A DNA stretch of 64,000 nt from the NCBI GenBank assembly GCA_045661205.1, contig JAZRFE010000008.1:10093-74092 (forward strand), in the 5' to 3' direction. The number at the start of each line of letters is the position of its first letter. Positions within the stretch are counted from its first letter, which is position 1. Origin of the DNA: HGM04593 sp045661205 (GTDB taxonomy: Bacteria; Bacteroidota; Bacteroidia; Bacteroidales; Bacteroidaceae). Below, piece after piece: positions 9,401-18,138 of this stretch. The notes under the pieces were generated by a model. That model made no database searches. It was not told where the DNA came from and was given only the letters and a program-made list of their open reading frames with translations. Position numbers and translations under genes: made by a program.

Positions 9401-12400
9401 CGATGCGGCGGGCGGTGGCGACTTTTATATTAACCTGGGAGAGGTGTCCGAGGATATTCTGAAGGATGGTAAGAAGTTCTTCGAGAATGGCCTGCCGGCG
9501 GGAAGCAACAACTATGGTTACGAGGAGACGGTGTGGGGTCGCGTGCCATTGACGTCGAGCCTTGTGTATGCGTTCGACAACAATGCCGGCAGTCGCACTC
9601 AGCAGGATATCGGTATGAACGGACTCACAAGCCACGACGAGGCTGCATTCCCCACGTATGCGAATTTCCTCGACGCGATACGTGGCAAGGTGAGAAGCGA
9701 GGTGTATGACAGCATAGCTGCCGACCCTGCCAACGATAACTATCACCACTACCGAGGCTCGGACTATGACCAAACACAGCGTAATATTTTTGACAGATAC
9801 AAATATTACAATAACCCCGAGGGTAACTCGGCTACTACATCGGAATCGAACGAGAGCTATAATACCTCGGCAAAGACTACTCCCGACATTGAGGATGCCA
9901 ACCAGGACTTCACAATGGATGAGTATGAGAATTTCTTCCAATACAGAATTTCGCTGCGCCCGCAGGATATGCAGGTGGGAATGAACTATATCTCGGACAA
10001 ACGCACCGTAACTGCCAAGCTGCGCAACGGCTCGACGGAGAGCGTGAACTGGTATAAATTCCGCATACCCATAGACGACTACGAGAAGGTGGTGGGAACG
10101 ATACGCGACTTCACCTCGATACGTTTCATGCGTATGTATCTCACGAACTTCAGAAAGCCTGTAACATTGCGTTTTGCGACGCTGAAACTTGTGCGCGGCG
10201 ACTGGAGACCTTACATGAATGCCATTGCGTCGGCCAACAACACATCGCCCACCGTGAGTGGCGAGATGATAATGTCGGCTGTAAACATAGAGGAGCATGG
10301 CGATAGACAGCCCGTGAACTATGTGTTGCCTCCGGGCATTTCGCGTATTCTCGACCCCGAGCAGCCGCAGCTGAGACAGGACAACGAGCAGGCTTTGTCG
10401 TTGCAGGTGAACAACTTGGGTTCAAAGGAGTCGCGTGCTGTGTACAAGAAGAGCACGCTGGACATAAGACAGTATGAGAGAATTCAGGTGTTTGCTCACG
10501 CCGAGGCTCCTGTGAACGACGGCGCGGCTCTTGCCGACGACGATATGTCGCTGTTTGTGAGAATTGGCTCGGACTACAAGAGTAACTACTATGAGTATGA
10601 GATTCCGCTGAAGCTGACACCTCATGGGGCGTACGACGCATACAGCACTTCGAGCAGCAATGCTGTGTGGCCGGCAGATAACATGATGGATATTCCGCTG
10701 AACAAGCTGACGTCACTGAAAGTGAAACGCAACGCTATGAGAAACATGCACAGGGCAGGGGTGAACAACACCACAATGTACAGCGAGTATGACGAGGATA
10801 ATCCCAAAAACAAGATGACTGTCATCGGTAACCCGTCGTTGGGACAGGTGAAGGTGATGATGATTGGTGTGCGCAACAACACAGGAACACCAAAGTCGGC
10901 TATCGTGTGGGTGAACGAGATGCGTATGCTGGGATTCAACAACAAAAGCGGATGGGCCGCACAGGGTAACTTGAACATAAAACTGTCGGACATTGGTAGC
11001 TTAGCTGCACAGGGTAAAATAGAGACTGCCGGATTTGGAGGACTCGAGGACAAACTCGCTGCACGTCGCAAGGATGATTATTATAAATACTCGGTTACGG
11101 GTACTCTTGACGTGGGTCGTTTCTTCCCCAAAAAGGCTAAAGTGTCGCTGCCTCTCTACTACTCGATGGCTCAGGAGGTGAAATCGCCTCTTTACAGCCC
11201 CTTCGAGAGCGACCTGTTCCTCGACGATGTGCTCGACTCGTACAGCGGTGCTGCACAGGACTCTATACGCGACATTGCCGAGGTGAGGTCTACATCGCGC
11301 AACTTCAGCGTGAGCAACGCCAAGATAGGTATTGCAAGCAAGAAGGCGATGCCCTACGACCCTGCCAACTTCACTTTCGGCTTCTCTTATTCGAGCACCG
11401 ACAACAGTGGAAGTACCATAAGCTGGGAGAATCGTCTCAACTGGAAAGCTACCGCGGCTTATGCTTACAACAACCCCATAAAGACTATCAGCCCGTTCAA
11501 GAATATAAAAAGCAAGTCGAAGTGGTGGAACATGTTCAAGGAGTGGGGTATGAACCCGTTGCCACAGAGCTTGTCGCTGAACACTGACATGACACGTAAT
11601 TACTACGAACGTCAGACACGCGACCTGAGCAACACATATAACCAAACGGCGACTCCGCTGAACTTCTCGCAGCAGTTCTATTGGAACCGTCACATGACGC
11701 TGAAGTGGGACCCCACCACCAATATACGCACGAACCTGACCACCGGCACAAGCGCGGAGATTGAGGAGCCTTACATGCCTGTGAACAGAGATCGCTACCC
11801 CGACGAGTACAGCATCTGGAAGGACTCGGTGACACACAGCATAAGAAACCTGGGTCGCCCGCTGAGCTATCAGCAGAGCTTCACAGCGTCGTACAACGCG
11901 CCCATAAGTAAACTGCCGATATTCGAGTGGGTGACGGCAAGCGCAAACTTCTCGTCGTCGTACAACTGGGCAAAAGGTAACAGTTCGGCGGGTATCAACT
12001 TTGGCAATACCATTGCCAACAAACGCACCACCACGCTTAACGGTAGTTTCAACCTTGAGAAGCTGTATAACTTGTCGCCCTACCTCGCCGAGACGAACAA
12101 ACGTTTCGCCAGCGGTGCTGCGGCAAAGAACAAGAGAGAAAAGGCTCAAAAGGCTGCAAAGATAAAGCCATTCAAAGGAGAGATTACTTTGCGCCCCGAC
12201 ACAGTGCTGCCACTTGCCCATGGACTGAAGAGCAAGAAGCTGATAATAAACGCACGCACCAAGAAGGGCCGCCCCTACAAACTGAAATATAAGGTTATTG
12301 ACGAGAATAACATTCTTATAAAGAGCAAAGATACAGTGCCTCTGAAACTCACCATCACTCCCAAACTAAAGAGCGAGAACACTGAGTTTATGAAGAGGAT

Positions 12401-13808
12401 GCAGTACCCCACACGTTTCTTGATGATGCTGCGCAACATGTCGCTGACCTACACGAACAACTACTCTATGTCGTTGCCGGGATTCATGCCTAATGTGGGC
12501 GACGTGCTGGGACAGAACAAATCGGGTGGCTCGTATGCTCCCGGCCTTGACTTTGCGTTCGGACTCACCGGCGACAGCTATCTGAAACGTGCATACGACA
12601 ATGGTTGGCTGCTGTGTAGCGACAGTGTGGCGGTGCAGGCGTCATCGAGCTCGACAGAGAACTTGCAAATGAAATTTACGCTGGAGCCGCTGACGGATGT
12701 GAAGATTGACCTGAATGCAGACTGGTCGAGAAACAGCAGCCGCAGCATACAGTATATGTATGCGGGTATGCCCGAGACACAGTCGGGAGGATTCTCCATG
12801 ACTACCATCACCATTGGCAATGCGTTCGACACAGGCAGCAAGAGCAACAATTACAGGTCGTCTACTTTCAACCGCTTTGTCAATAACCTGGAGAGCATGA
12901 GACAGCGCATTGAGGATAGATACATGGGTACTCAATATCCGCAGAACAGTTCGCTTGCAGGACAGGTGTTCAACCCCGAGAATGGAACGGTGAACAAATA
13001 TTCGGCTGACGTGATGATTCCTGCCTTCCTGAGCACATATTCGGGTCGCGAGGGCAAGAAAGGACTCAACGACCTGTTCCCCTCGTTCCTGCACATGTTG
13101 CCCAACTGGAGCATCAAGTATGCCGGATTGTCCAAACTGCCGATGTTCCAGAAACGATTCAAGAGCGTGAACATTACTCATGGTTACAAGAGTGTGTATG
13201 CGATAGGTTCGTACAGCACATACGCTACTTATATGGAGTACACCAACGGTCTGGGATATGTAAACAACACAAGCACCGGAGCCCCTGTGCCCAGCAGCCG
13301 TTTCAACATCAACACTGCGTCGATAAACGAGTCGTTCTCGCCGTTGCTGGGAATTGATGTAACTACCAACGATAACCTGACGTTGGGATTGAAATATGTG
13401 AAGTCGCGCGTGCTGAACTTGAGTGTAACCGCTATACAGATGGTGGAGACACACTCCAAAGAGCTGGTGTTCAACGCGGGTTATAAGATTGTGAACCTGA
13501 AACTGATGGGTGCAAGCAGCACTGCAAGCAAGAGTAATAAGGTGAGCAACGACTTGAACATTAGAGCGGCCTTCTCGTTCAAGAACATGACTTCGCTGTG
13601 CCGCAGCATAGACAAGGGCACAACACAGGCTACAAGCGGAAATGAGTCGATAAACTACTCGCTGTCGGCCGATTATACTTACAGCAAGATGCTCAACATG
13701 AGTTTCTTCGTAGAGCGCAAAAAGACTATCCCGCTGATTTCGGCGAGTGCCTACCCCACGACGACTACCGACTTTGGTGTGAGCCTTAAATTCTCATTGA
13801 CTAAATAA
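6435..13808 (+). CDS. sprA: T9SS outer-membrane translocon protein SprA
   Basis: At 2457 residues this matches SprA (Sov in Porphyromonas), the giant 36-strand outer-membrane barrel through which type IX secretion cargo leaves the cell; in gliding species it also exports adhesins. A signal peptide is visible (MRLRTLFTLFLLCACTLVMYA, cleaved before QEN). The N-terminal plug region (PMDLRNPAN, KFDFSDMKFDLGPAEKLFGPG), the long alternating barrel strands, and a final strand ending in Phe-Ser-Leu-Thr-Lys are all typical. The gene is complete, without frameshift. It is followed after 6 bases by a DUF456 gene. Its presence means the organism has, or had, a T9SS, which fits the cargo-like protein at 58950-61679. 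Confidence 0.96.
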   Translation: MRLRTLFTLFLLCACTLVMYAQENNRRTIRRSNRVRRARFEPNDSIKARFPIANVVPESEKDLKKLPMDLRNPANIVQDTAYNEKDSTFSISTKMGNSILGTPFFLSQEEYAKGKMQSSLQRFYSKKYREEFDKMNNGDKFDFSDMKFDLGPAEKLFGPGGVRIKTQGNAEMKIGFQMQKVDNPSLPQRSRETNSFNFDEIINLNVKGNVGDKMNLDFNYNTEATFNYDTKKISLKYEGKEDEVFKLIEAGNISFGTNSSLIKGATSLFGLRTDMQFGKLSLQAVVSQKNSSTTVVSSKGGTQLTTFEIDIANYDENRHFFLAHYFRDNYDKSMAQLPTIVSGITINRIEVWVTNKKSDFTNPRNIVAFTDLGEATHISNSMWSKMGNNSLPANGANNLYTTMNKGYEEIRDIDRVNETFSKMYGFDGGLDYEKVANARLLSPSEYTVNRQLGYLSLRNSLRADEVLAVAFEYTYGGVTYQVGEFASDQKESSTTLMVKLIKPNSCSPQNGCWDLMMKNVYSLGARSLKSTDFRLDIYYASDSLGTNITYLPEEHLKNTPLLRMMNLDRLDANNSKEAPNGIFDFVEGFTVHASSGRIFFPTVEPFGTNLKKKIGSNAIAEKYIFQELYDSTKTVAKQLAEKDKFYLIGEYTGSSANVIQTGSMNIPKGSVVVTAGGVVLTENSDYTVDYAAGIVTIVNQSIVDAGTPVEVSLESNTLFNMQRKTMLGLNWQYNYSDYLTFGGTVMSLTEKPLTSKVDMGSEPLNNLIWGANLSWKRQSQWLTTFLDRLPLLSCSAPSSINLTAEFAKLEAGTSDEVQSNASYIDDFESTENGIDLDAPSAWVLASIPTGMANYGLTNNILTGYDRALINWYTIDPLFTRRSSSLTPSHIKSDLDQLSNHYLREVYQRELYPNKESTYEESSTLSLMNVSYYPDERGPYNLDPDLTYDGKLNAPEKRWGGITRQLTTTDFETANVQYIEFWLLDPFIYDDAAGGGDFYINLGEVSEDILKDGKKFFENGLPAGSNNYGYEETVWGRVPLTSSLVYAFDNNAGSRTQQDIGMNGLTSHDEAAFPTYANFLDAIRGKVRSEVYDSIAADPANDNYHHYRGSDYDQTQRNIFDRYKYYNNPEGNSATTSESNESYNTSAKTTPDIEDANQDFTMDEYENFFQYRISLRPQDMQVGMNYISDKRTVTAKLRNGSTESVNWYKFRIPIDDYEKVVGTIRDFTSIRFMRMYLTNFRKPVTLRFATLKLVRGDWRPYMNAIASANNTSPTVSGEMIMSAVNIEEHGDRQPVNYVLPPGISRILDPEQPQLRQDNEQALSLQVNNLGSKESRAVYKKSTLDIRQYERIQVFAHAEAPVNDGAALADDDMSLFVRIGSDYKSNYYEYEIPLKLTPHGAYDAYSTSSSNAVWPADNMMDIPLNKLTSLKVKRNAMRNMHRAGVNNTTMYSEYDEDNPKNKMTVIGNPSLGQVKVMMIGVRNNTGTPKSAIVWVNEMRMLGFNNKSGWAAQGNLNIKLSDIGSLAAQGKIETAGFGGLEDKLAARRKDDYYKYSVTGTLDVGRFFPKKAKVSLPLYYSMAQEVKSPLYSPFESDLFLDDVLDSYSGAAQDSIRDIAEVRSTSRNFSVSNAKIGIASKKAMPYDPANFTFGFSYSSTDNSGSTISWENRLNWKATAAYAYNNPIKTISPFKNIKSKSKWWNMFKEWGMNPLPQSLSLNTDMTRNYYERQTRDLSNTYNQTATPLNFSQQFYWNRHMTLKWDPTTNIRTNLTTGTSAEIEEPYMPVNRDRYPDEYSIWKDSVTHSIRNLGRPLSYQQSFTASYNAPISKLPIFEWVTASANFSSSYNWAKGNSSAGINFGNTIANKRTTTLNGSFNLEKLYNLSPYLAETNKRFASGAAAKNKREKAQKAAKIKPFKGEITLRPDTVLPLAHGLKSKKLIINARTKKGRPYKLKYKVIDENNILIKSKDTVPLKLTITPKLKSENTEFMKRMQYPTRFLMMLRNMSLTYTNNYSMSLPGFMPNVGDVLGQNKSGGSYAPGLDFAFGLTGDSYLKRAYDNGWLLCSDSVAVQASSSSTENLQMKFTLEPLTDVKIDLNADWSRNSSRSIQYMYAGMPETQSGGFSMTTITIGNAFDTGSKSNNYRSSTFNRFVNNLESMRQRIEDRYMGTQYPQNSSLAGQVFNPENGTVNKYSADVMIPAFLSTYSGREGKKGLNDLFPSFLHMLPNWSIKYAGLSKLPMFQKRFKSVNITHGYKSVYAIGSYSTYATYMEYTNGLGYVNNTSTGAPVPSSRFNINTASINESFSPLLGIDVTTNDNLTLGLKYVKSRVLNLSVTAIQMVETHSKELVFNAGYKIVNLKLMGASSTASKSNKVSNDLNIRAAFSFKNMTSLCRSIDKGTTQATSGNESINYSLSADYTYSKMLNMSFFVERKKTIPLISASAYPTTTTDFGVSLKFSLTK

Positions 13809-13814
13809 GCATTT

Positions 13815-14303
13815 ATGGAATACTTTTTTATTATAGCTGCTCTTTTGTGCGCACTCTTAGGCATTGCCGGCTCGGTGATTCCCGCACTGCCGGGACCGCC
13901 GCTTTCGTTTGTGGCACTGCTGTTGTTGCTGCCTTGCGAGGGTAACGATATTAGCGGCGTTACGGTGGCTGTAACGGGTGTGGCGGCAGTTGCTATTACT
14001 ATTCTTGACTATGTGGCACCTGCATGGCTTACGAAAAAGAGAGGTGGCTCGAAATATGGTATATGGGGTGCAAGCATTGGAATGTTTGTGGGGCTGTTCC
14101 TGGGGCCGCTGGGGATTATCTTTGCTCCTTTTGTAGGGGCGTTCATTGGGGAACTGCTCGCAAAAAACAGCACAGAGAAAGCATTGGAGATGGCTTTTAT
14201 GTCGTTCGTGGCATTCATGCTGACCACAGGTATTAAGTTTGTCTACTGCATAATTATCACTGTGTTTATTGCCACCAAGTGCTGGAATATTATTGTTAAT
14301 TGA
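13815..14303 (+). CDS. DUF456 family membrane protein
   Basis: A 162-residue, very hydrophobic protein with about four to five membrane segments and Gly/Pro-rich turns (GSVIPALPGPPLSF near residue 19; GMFVGLFLGPLGIIFAPFVGAFIGE near the middle, quoted in part only by its GLFLGPLG core). This pattern is the DUF456 family, whose function is unknown. It sits 6 bases after sprA and may be cotranscribed with it, but DUF456 genes occur in many contexts, so a T9SS role is only a guess. The gene ends at a bidirectional terminator. Confidence 0.85.
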   Translation: MEYFFIIAALLCALLGIAGSVIPALPGPPLSFVALLLLLPCEGNDISGVTVAVTGVAAVAITILDYVAPAWLTKKRGGSKYGIWGASIGMFVGLFLGPLGIIFAPFVGAFIGELLAKNSTEKALEMAFMSFVAFMLTTGIKFVYCIIITVFIATKCWNIIVN

Positions 14304-14311
14304 TATGGTAC

Positions 14312-14345
14312 AAAAAAAAGAGTCACACGGTGACTCTTTTTTTTG
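14312..14345. terminator. Bidirectional intrinsic terminator
   Basis: GAGTCAC (14320-14326), loop ACG, GTGACTC (14330-14336), with eight A before and eight or more T after. It serves the two converging genes on either side. Confidence 0.9.
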
Positions 14346-14349
14346 TTAT

Positions 14350-15189
14350 TTATTGCGCGGCAGCCTCTTCGCTACGTTGCTTGTTGCGCTCGATGAATTC
14401 TATGTGGCGATGTGCCTCTTGCTTGGCTGCTTCGAGCTCGTGAATGGAGCGTAGCAGCATCGAGAGGTCGTAGATGTCGGTAATGGCCTGCACATCCTCC
14501 TTGCGCAAAGTGTAGGTGTAGGTGGATTTTCCCGATAGCTCTACCTTGATGCTTTTACCTGAGTTAAGGACTATAAAACCGATGATGCCTTCGTCTTTGC
14601 CGAAACGAAAATCGACGCGCTCGGTGGTGATGCCCAAGTGTTTGGAGGTGTAGTTGCTGATGGGGTTAGCCGACTCGGCAAAGCTGTCACCTACCGACAC
14701 TTTTACTTTGTTGTGGGCAATGGACTTACCACGATAGATGGAGGTGATGGTGAGCACTCCGTTCTCGTCGGTCTGGGCACGCAGATAACTGTTCTTGAGG
14801 TTTTTCATGGGTGCCTGCGACACTACCATGAAATTGCCTATCTCTTGGTATTTCTCGTCTTTCTCGAACACAAAACCTTTCTTTATTGCTTCGTCAAGCT
14901 CGGCACGCTTGACAACGAGCATGCTGTCGAAACATGCCACGCTGCGCTGCTGCTCGGCAAGCTCTACCTCGCGCATGAGCTTCATAGCTTCGCGACGGGC
15001 TGTGAAGGCTTTGGGGTAGAGAATTTTCAGGCTGTCAAGCTCTATTTTGGCACTTTGATAGTTACCACTCTCGTAGGCTGCACGAGCCGCCTGCAACGAA
15101 CGCTGAGCCTTCTCCTCGACCGACTCGCCACACGATGCGAAGAGCATCGTTCCGATGATTGCCGCAAGGCAATATACTGTTTTTTTCAT
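14350..15189 (-). CDS. Putative lipoprotein of unknown function
   Basis: A 279-residue protein with a lipoprotein signal: hydrophobic start MKKTVYCLAAIIGTML and lipobox LFASC, with Cys at about residue 20. Residues about 27-110 are helical and contain a TPR-like stretch (AARAAYESGNYQSAKIELDSL). The middle (about 120-230) looks like beta strands, and the tail (about 235-279) is a charged coiled helix ending EEAAAQ. I do not recognise a named family with certainty; similar hypothetical lipoproteins with a helical N-terminal half are common in Bacteroidales. The -7-like TACTTTTG (15224-15217) lies just upstream. Confidence 0.85.
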   Translation of the reverse strand: MKKTVYCLAAIIGTMLFASCGESVEEKAQRSLQAARAAYESGNYQSAKIELDSLKILYPKAFTARREAMKLMREVELAEQQRSVACFDSMLVVKRAELDEAIKKGFVFEKDEKYQEIGNFMVVSQAPMKNLKNSYLRAQTDENGVLTITSIYRGKSIAHNKVKVSVGDSFAESANPISNYTSKHLGITTERVDFRFGKDEGIIGFIVLNSGKSIKVELSGKSTYTYTLRKEDVQAITDIYDLSMLLRSIHELEAAKQEAHRHIEFIERNKQRSEEAAAQ

Positions 15190-15367
15190 AATTTACCGGT
15201 TGGAATTAATATTACACAAAAGTACAACTAAAATCCGTCAAGAAAGAAAAAAGTGTTTAAAAAGGTGCTTTTTCAACAAAAAAAAGATGTTTCGCGGTTT
15301 TTTAGGTGAGAATACGAGCAAAAATTAATACTTTTGCAATATTAACACTGCGAATAAATAAGGATTT

Positions 15368-16804
15368 ATGTATATACCTACCCGCGAAGAACTGCAAAAG
15401 ATTTTGGACAAACCTCTGTTCCACAAAATTTCGGAGACAGCCGATGAGCTGGGAATGGAATGTTACATTGTCGGCGGATATGTCCGCGACATTTTTCTGC
15501 AACGCCCGTCGACGGACATCGACGTCGTTGTGGTGGGCAAGGGTATTGAAATGGCGCGTGCTTTCAGCAAGAAGCTGGGGAAGGGTGCGCACCTTGCCGT
15601 ATATGCCAACTTCGGCACTGCTCAGGTGAAATATCGCAACCAGGAGATTGAGTTTGTGGGGGCTCGCAAGGAGTCGTACAGCCACGACTCGCGCAACCCC
15701 ATTGTGGAGGATGGCACGCTCGAAGATGACCAGAACAGACGCGACTTTACAATAAATGCTATGGCTATATGCCTTAACAGCAACAGGTTCGGAGAGCTTG
15801 TAGACCCGTTCGACGGCACATACGACCTGGAGGACCGCATAATACGCACACCGCTGGAGCCGGGAATAACTTTCTCGGACGACCCGCTGAGAATGATGCG
15901 TTGTGTGAGGTTTGCCACGCAACTGAATTTCTACATCGAAGACGAGACGTTCGATGCACTGTGCGAGAACAAGGAGCGAATAAAGATTATTTCGCGTGAA
16001 CGTATAAACGAGGAGCTTAACAAGATATTGCTGTCGCGCACTCCCTCGAAGGGTTTCATCGAGCTGGACAGATGCGGACTGCTGCAACTGATATTCCCGC
16101 AACTTGCGGCACTGCAAGGCGTGGAGACACGAAACGGCAAAAGCCACAAGGAGATGTTCTACCACACGATGGAGGTGCTGGACAACGTAGCTGCTAAGAG
16201 CGACAACCTGTGGCTGAGATGGGCGGCACTGCTGCACGACATCGGCAAGCCGCGCACCAAACGTTGGGACCCTGTACAGTTTTGGACTTTCCACAACCAT
16301 AATGTGGTGGGCGAGAAGATGGTGGCGCAGATTTTCAAGGAGTTCAAGATGCCGCAGAACGAGAAGATGAAATATGTGGCGAAGCTTGTAGGGCTGCACA
16401 TGCGCCCTATTGCGATTGCCGATGATGTTGTTACCGACTCGGCTGTGAGACGTCTGCTATTCGATGCGGGCGACGACATAGACGACTTGATGTTGCTGTG
16501 CGAGGCGGATATCACTTCTAAGAATGAGGTGCGCAAGAAGAGGTTCTTGCAGAACTTCCAGATTGTGCGTCAGAAGCTGAAGGATATTGAGGAGAAGGAT
16601 CGTATACGTAACTTCCAGCCGCCGGTGAATGGCGAGGAGATTATGCGTATTTTTGCATTGGAGCCTTGTGCGCTGGTAGGACAATTGAAAAGCGCAGTGA
16701 AAGATGCAATCCTCGACGGAGTAATACCAAACGAACACTCGGCTGCGTTCGAATTTATCTTGAGCAAAGCTGCCGAGAAAGGAGTAAAACCCGTCAATCT
16801 ATAA
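15368..16804 (+). CDS. cca: CCA tRNA nucleotidyltransferase with HD domain
   Basis: A 478-residue class II CCA-adding enzyme or poly(A) polymerase-like protein that adds or repairs the 3' CCA of tRNAs. The nucleotidyltransferase core is visible as GGYVRDIFL (about 36-44) followed by the metal-binding DIDVVVVG (about 51-58), then RRDFTINAMA (about 125). The D-to-R region RMMRCVRFATQL and the HD phosphohydrolase motif ALLHDIGKPRT (about 288) come after. tRNA genes of this phylum do not encode CCA, as the tRNA-Arg at 17682 shows, so the enzyme should be essential. A TACTTTTG -7 element lies at 15329-15336. The gene ends at the terminator at 16839. Confidence 0.95.
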   Translation: MYIPTREELQKILDKPLFHKISETADELGMECYIVGGYVRDIFLQRPSTDIDVVVVGKGIEMARAFSKKLGKGAHLAVYANFGTAQVKYRNQEIEFVGARKESYSHDSRNPIVEDGTLEDDQNRRDFTINAMAICLNSNRFGELVDPFDGTYDLEDRIIRTPLEPGITFSDDPLRMMRCVRFATQLNFYIEDETFDALCENKERIKIISRERINEELNKILLSRTPSKGFIELDRCGLLQLIFPQLAALQGVETRNGKSHKEMFYHTMEVLDNVAAKSDNLWLRWAALLHDIGKPRTKRWDPVQFWTFHNHNVVGEKMVAQIFKEFKMPQNEKMKYVAKLVGLHMRPIAIADDVVTDSAVRRLLFDAGDDIDDLMLLCEADITSKNEVRKKRFLQNFQIVRQKLKDIEEKDRIRNFQPPVNGEEIMRIFALEPCALVGQLKSAVKDAILDGVIPNEHSAAFEFILSKAAEKGVKPVNL

Positions 16805-16838
16805 AAGAGAAACGACCGCAGTTACACTCTATTAACAC

Positions 16839-16874
16839 AAAAGGATACCACCCAACGGGTGGTATCCTTTTGTA
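16839..16874. terminator. Bidirectional intrinsic terminator
   Basis: Perfect 15-base-pair stem 16839-16853 / 16857-16871 with an AAC loop, A-run on the left and T-run on the right; it lies between converging genes. Confidence 0.93.
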
Positions 16875-16896
16875 TCTTATTCCTAAGGAATCACTC

Positions 16897-17640
16897 TTAT
16901 TTCTTATACACCGACGGAATATCGGTCGTAACCTTATCGACACCAAGTTTAAAGAAATACTCAATATCCTCTGCCTTATTCACTGTCCAGACATTGACAT
17001 CAAGCCCAAGTCTGTGAGCCTCTTCAACCCATTCGGGATGAGCGCGCAAGAGAGAAGCCGAATAGTCAAGACCATAGAAACCTTTTTCTTTAAGTTCCGC
17101 AGGCGACCACGCACTCTTCTCATTTCCTGCAAGATAGGAGACTTTCAGACCTTTACCCATAGCTATGAGGTCGAGGCAGTGGTTGCGACCGAATGCTATG
17201 TACTCGACCTTTTTCTGCAGGCCGTGACGCTCGACAGCCTCTACTATTTTGCTTACATCGGCCTCTTTCACCTCTATTATCAGTTTAAAACCCTTAGGAG
17301 CACTCTCCATCACAGTAAGTGCTTCGTCGAAGGTGGGTATCTTCTCGCCATTGGGCAGGCGATAGTCGGCAAGGTCGGAGAATTTTTGTTCGGCTACCAC
17401 TCGACCGTCGTCGAGCTTGGCATTATGGAAAAGCACAAGCACTCCGTCTGCTGTCTGACGCACGTCGCATTCACTGCCGTAGACGCGCAGTGCCATAGCG
17501 TTTTTCAACGATGAGAGGCTGTTCTCGTGAGAACCCTCTGTTTGCCAATAGCCTCGGTGGGCTATGATGTGGGAGTGTTTGGTTGTGCCGCACGATGCCA
17601 ATAACAGCAGCACCAATAGTGTAAATGTTATATGTCTCAT
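16897..17640 (-). CDS. Glycerophosphodiester phosphodiesterase, lipoprotein
   Basis: A 247-residue GDPD-family enzyme that hydrolyses glycerophosphodiesters to glycerol 3-phosphate and an alcohol. The catalytic motif HRGYW with ENSL a few residues later, followed by ECDVRQTADGVLVLFHN, supplies the conserved His, Glu and Asp residues; VWTVN near the C-terminus is also typical. An N-terminal lipobox (LLLASC) indicates a lipid-anchored envelope enzyme. I start at the ATG at 17640; the longer frame reaching 17706 would run into the tRNA gene. The tRNA-Arg gene lies just upstream on the same strand with no terminator between them, so the two may share a transcript. Confidence 0.92.
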   Translation of the reverse strand: MRHITFTLLVLLLLASCGTTKHSHIIAHRGYWQTEGSHENSLSSLKNAMALRVYGSECDVRQTADGVLVLFHNAKLDDGRVVAEQKFSDLADYRLPNGEKIPTFDEALTVMESAPKGFKLIIEVKEADVSKIVEAVERHGLQKKVEYIAFGRNHCLDLIAMGKGLKVSYLAGNEKSAWSPAELKEKGFYGLDYSASLLRAHPEWVEEAHRLGLDVNVWTVNKAEDIEYFFKLGVDKVTTDIPSVYKK

Positions 17641-17681
17641 TGTATAATAATAAAAAAAGGCCGGTACACTACCAACCTGAG

Positions 17682-17753
17682 TACCCTCGCTGGGAATCGA
17701 ACCCAAATCTAAGGTTTAGGAAACCTCCATTCTATCCATTGAACTACAAGGGC
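17682..17753 (-). tRNA. tRNA-Arg (anticodon CCT)
   Basis: Read on the minus strand, the acceptor stem GCCCTTG (17753-17747) pairs with CGAGGGT (17689-17683), with A as discriminator at 17682. The anticodon stem GAGGT/ACCTT encloses loop TTCCTAA, giving anticodon CCT for AGG codons. The T-arm contains GGTTCGATTCC. The gene is 72 bases long and CCA is not encoded. Confidence 0.95.
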
Positions 17754-17794
17754 GCACCCACATGCACAAAAAAGAGAGGCATGTGTTTCGCCTG

Positions 17795-17825
17795 CGAAGA
17801 TACCTAAAGTTTAGCAAATACACAA
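17795..17825 (-). promoter_or_regulatory. Promoter of tRNA-Arg (and perhaps the GDPD gene)
   Basis: On the minus strand TTG (17825-17823), 20-base spacer, TATCTTCG (17802-17795). The start would be near 17789, about 35 bases before the tRNA. Confidence 0.55.
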
Positions 17826-18021
17826 GAAACGGGCGCAATCAAAGCAAACTTTATCTTCAGGCAATCTATCACACGCTCCTCGCAGAAGGATAACTCATTG
17901 ATTTAAACAGCGCTAAACCATGCGATAAAAACTTTTGTTTCACACATGTGAAATTTTTCCGTTTTTTTCTTTCTTTTTAGAAAAAAAAGATTTTACTTTG
18001 CGACCAACAAGATATCAATTC

Positions 18022-18138
18022 ATGGTGAATGTGCTCGACATAAGAACAGTTTTGAAGGCAACGGCTACAACCGTTGCTACGACTGTATGCGGCACTACTA
18101 CCACCACTACAACAACTACAACCCCTTGGGGGTTATAG
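18022..18138 (+). CDS. thrL: Threonine operon leader peptide (attenuator)
   Basis: A 38-codon open frame begins with ATG at 18022 and ends with TAG at 18136. It contains 16 Thr codons: one at position 9, scattered ones at 14, 16, 17, 20 and 21, and an unbroken run of ten at residues 25-34, followed by PWGL. It lies upstream of thrB-thrC on the same strand. This is the hallmark of transcription attenuation by a leader peptide: ribosome speed through Thr codons reports charged tRNA-Thr. The last Thr codons overlap the left arm of the terminator at 18116, so a stalled ribosome would cover it directly. It is analogous to, but not necessarily homologous with, the enterobacterial thrL. No bulky known domain is present; the product itself is probably without function. 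Confidence 0.88.
   Translation: MVNVLDIRTVLKATATTVATTVCGTTTTTTTTTTPWGL
18058..18077 (+). promoter_or_regulatory. Hairpin inside the threonine leader peptide
   Basis: GCAACGG (18058-18064), loop CTACAA, CCGTTGC (18071-18077): a perfect seven-base-pair stem. The segment CTACAACC (18065-18072) repeats the first bases of the terminator's left arm (18116-18123), so it can compete for the same right arm; it may act as a pause or switch hairpin. Confidence 0.6.

Noticed and set aside
7000..13500. Long antisense open frames opposite sprA, purL, nuo and other large genes
   Set aside because: All lie opposite clearly conserved coding sequence and have skewed His/Arg/Ser-rich composition typical of shadow frames.
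18094..18123. Run of ACN triplets taken as a simple DNA repeat
   Set aside because: The codons vary (ACT, ACC, ACA) but all mean Thr, which speaks for selection on the encoded residues, not for a plain microsatellite.
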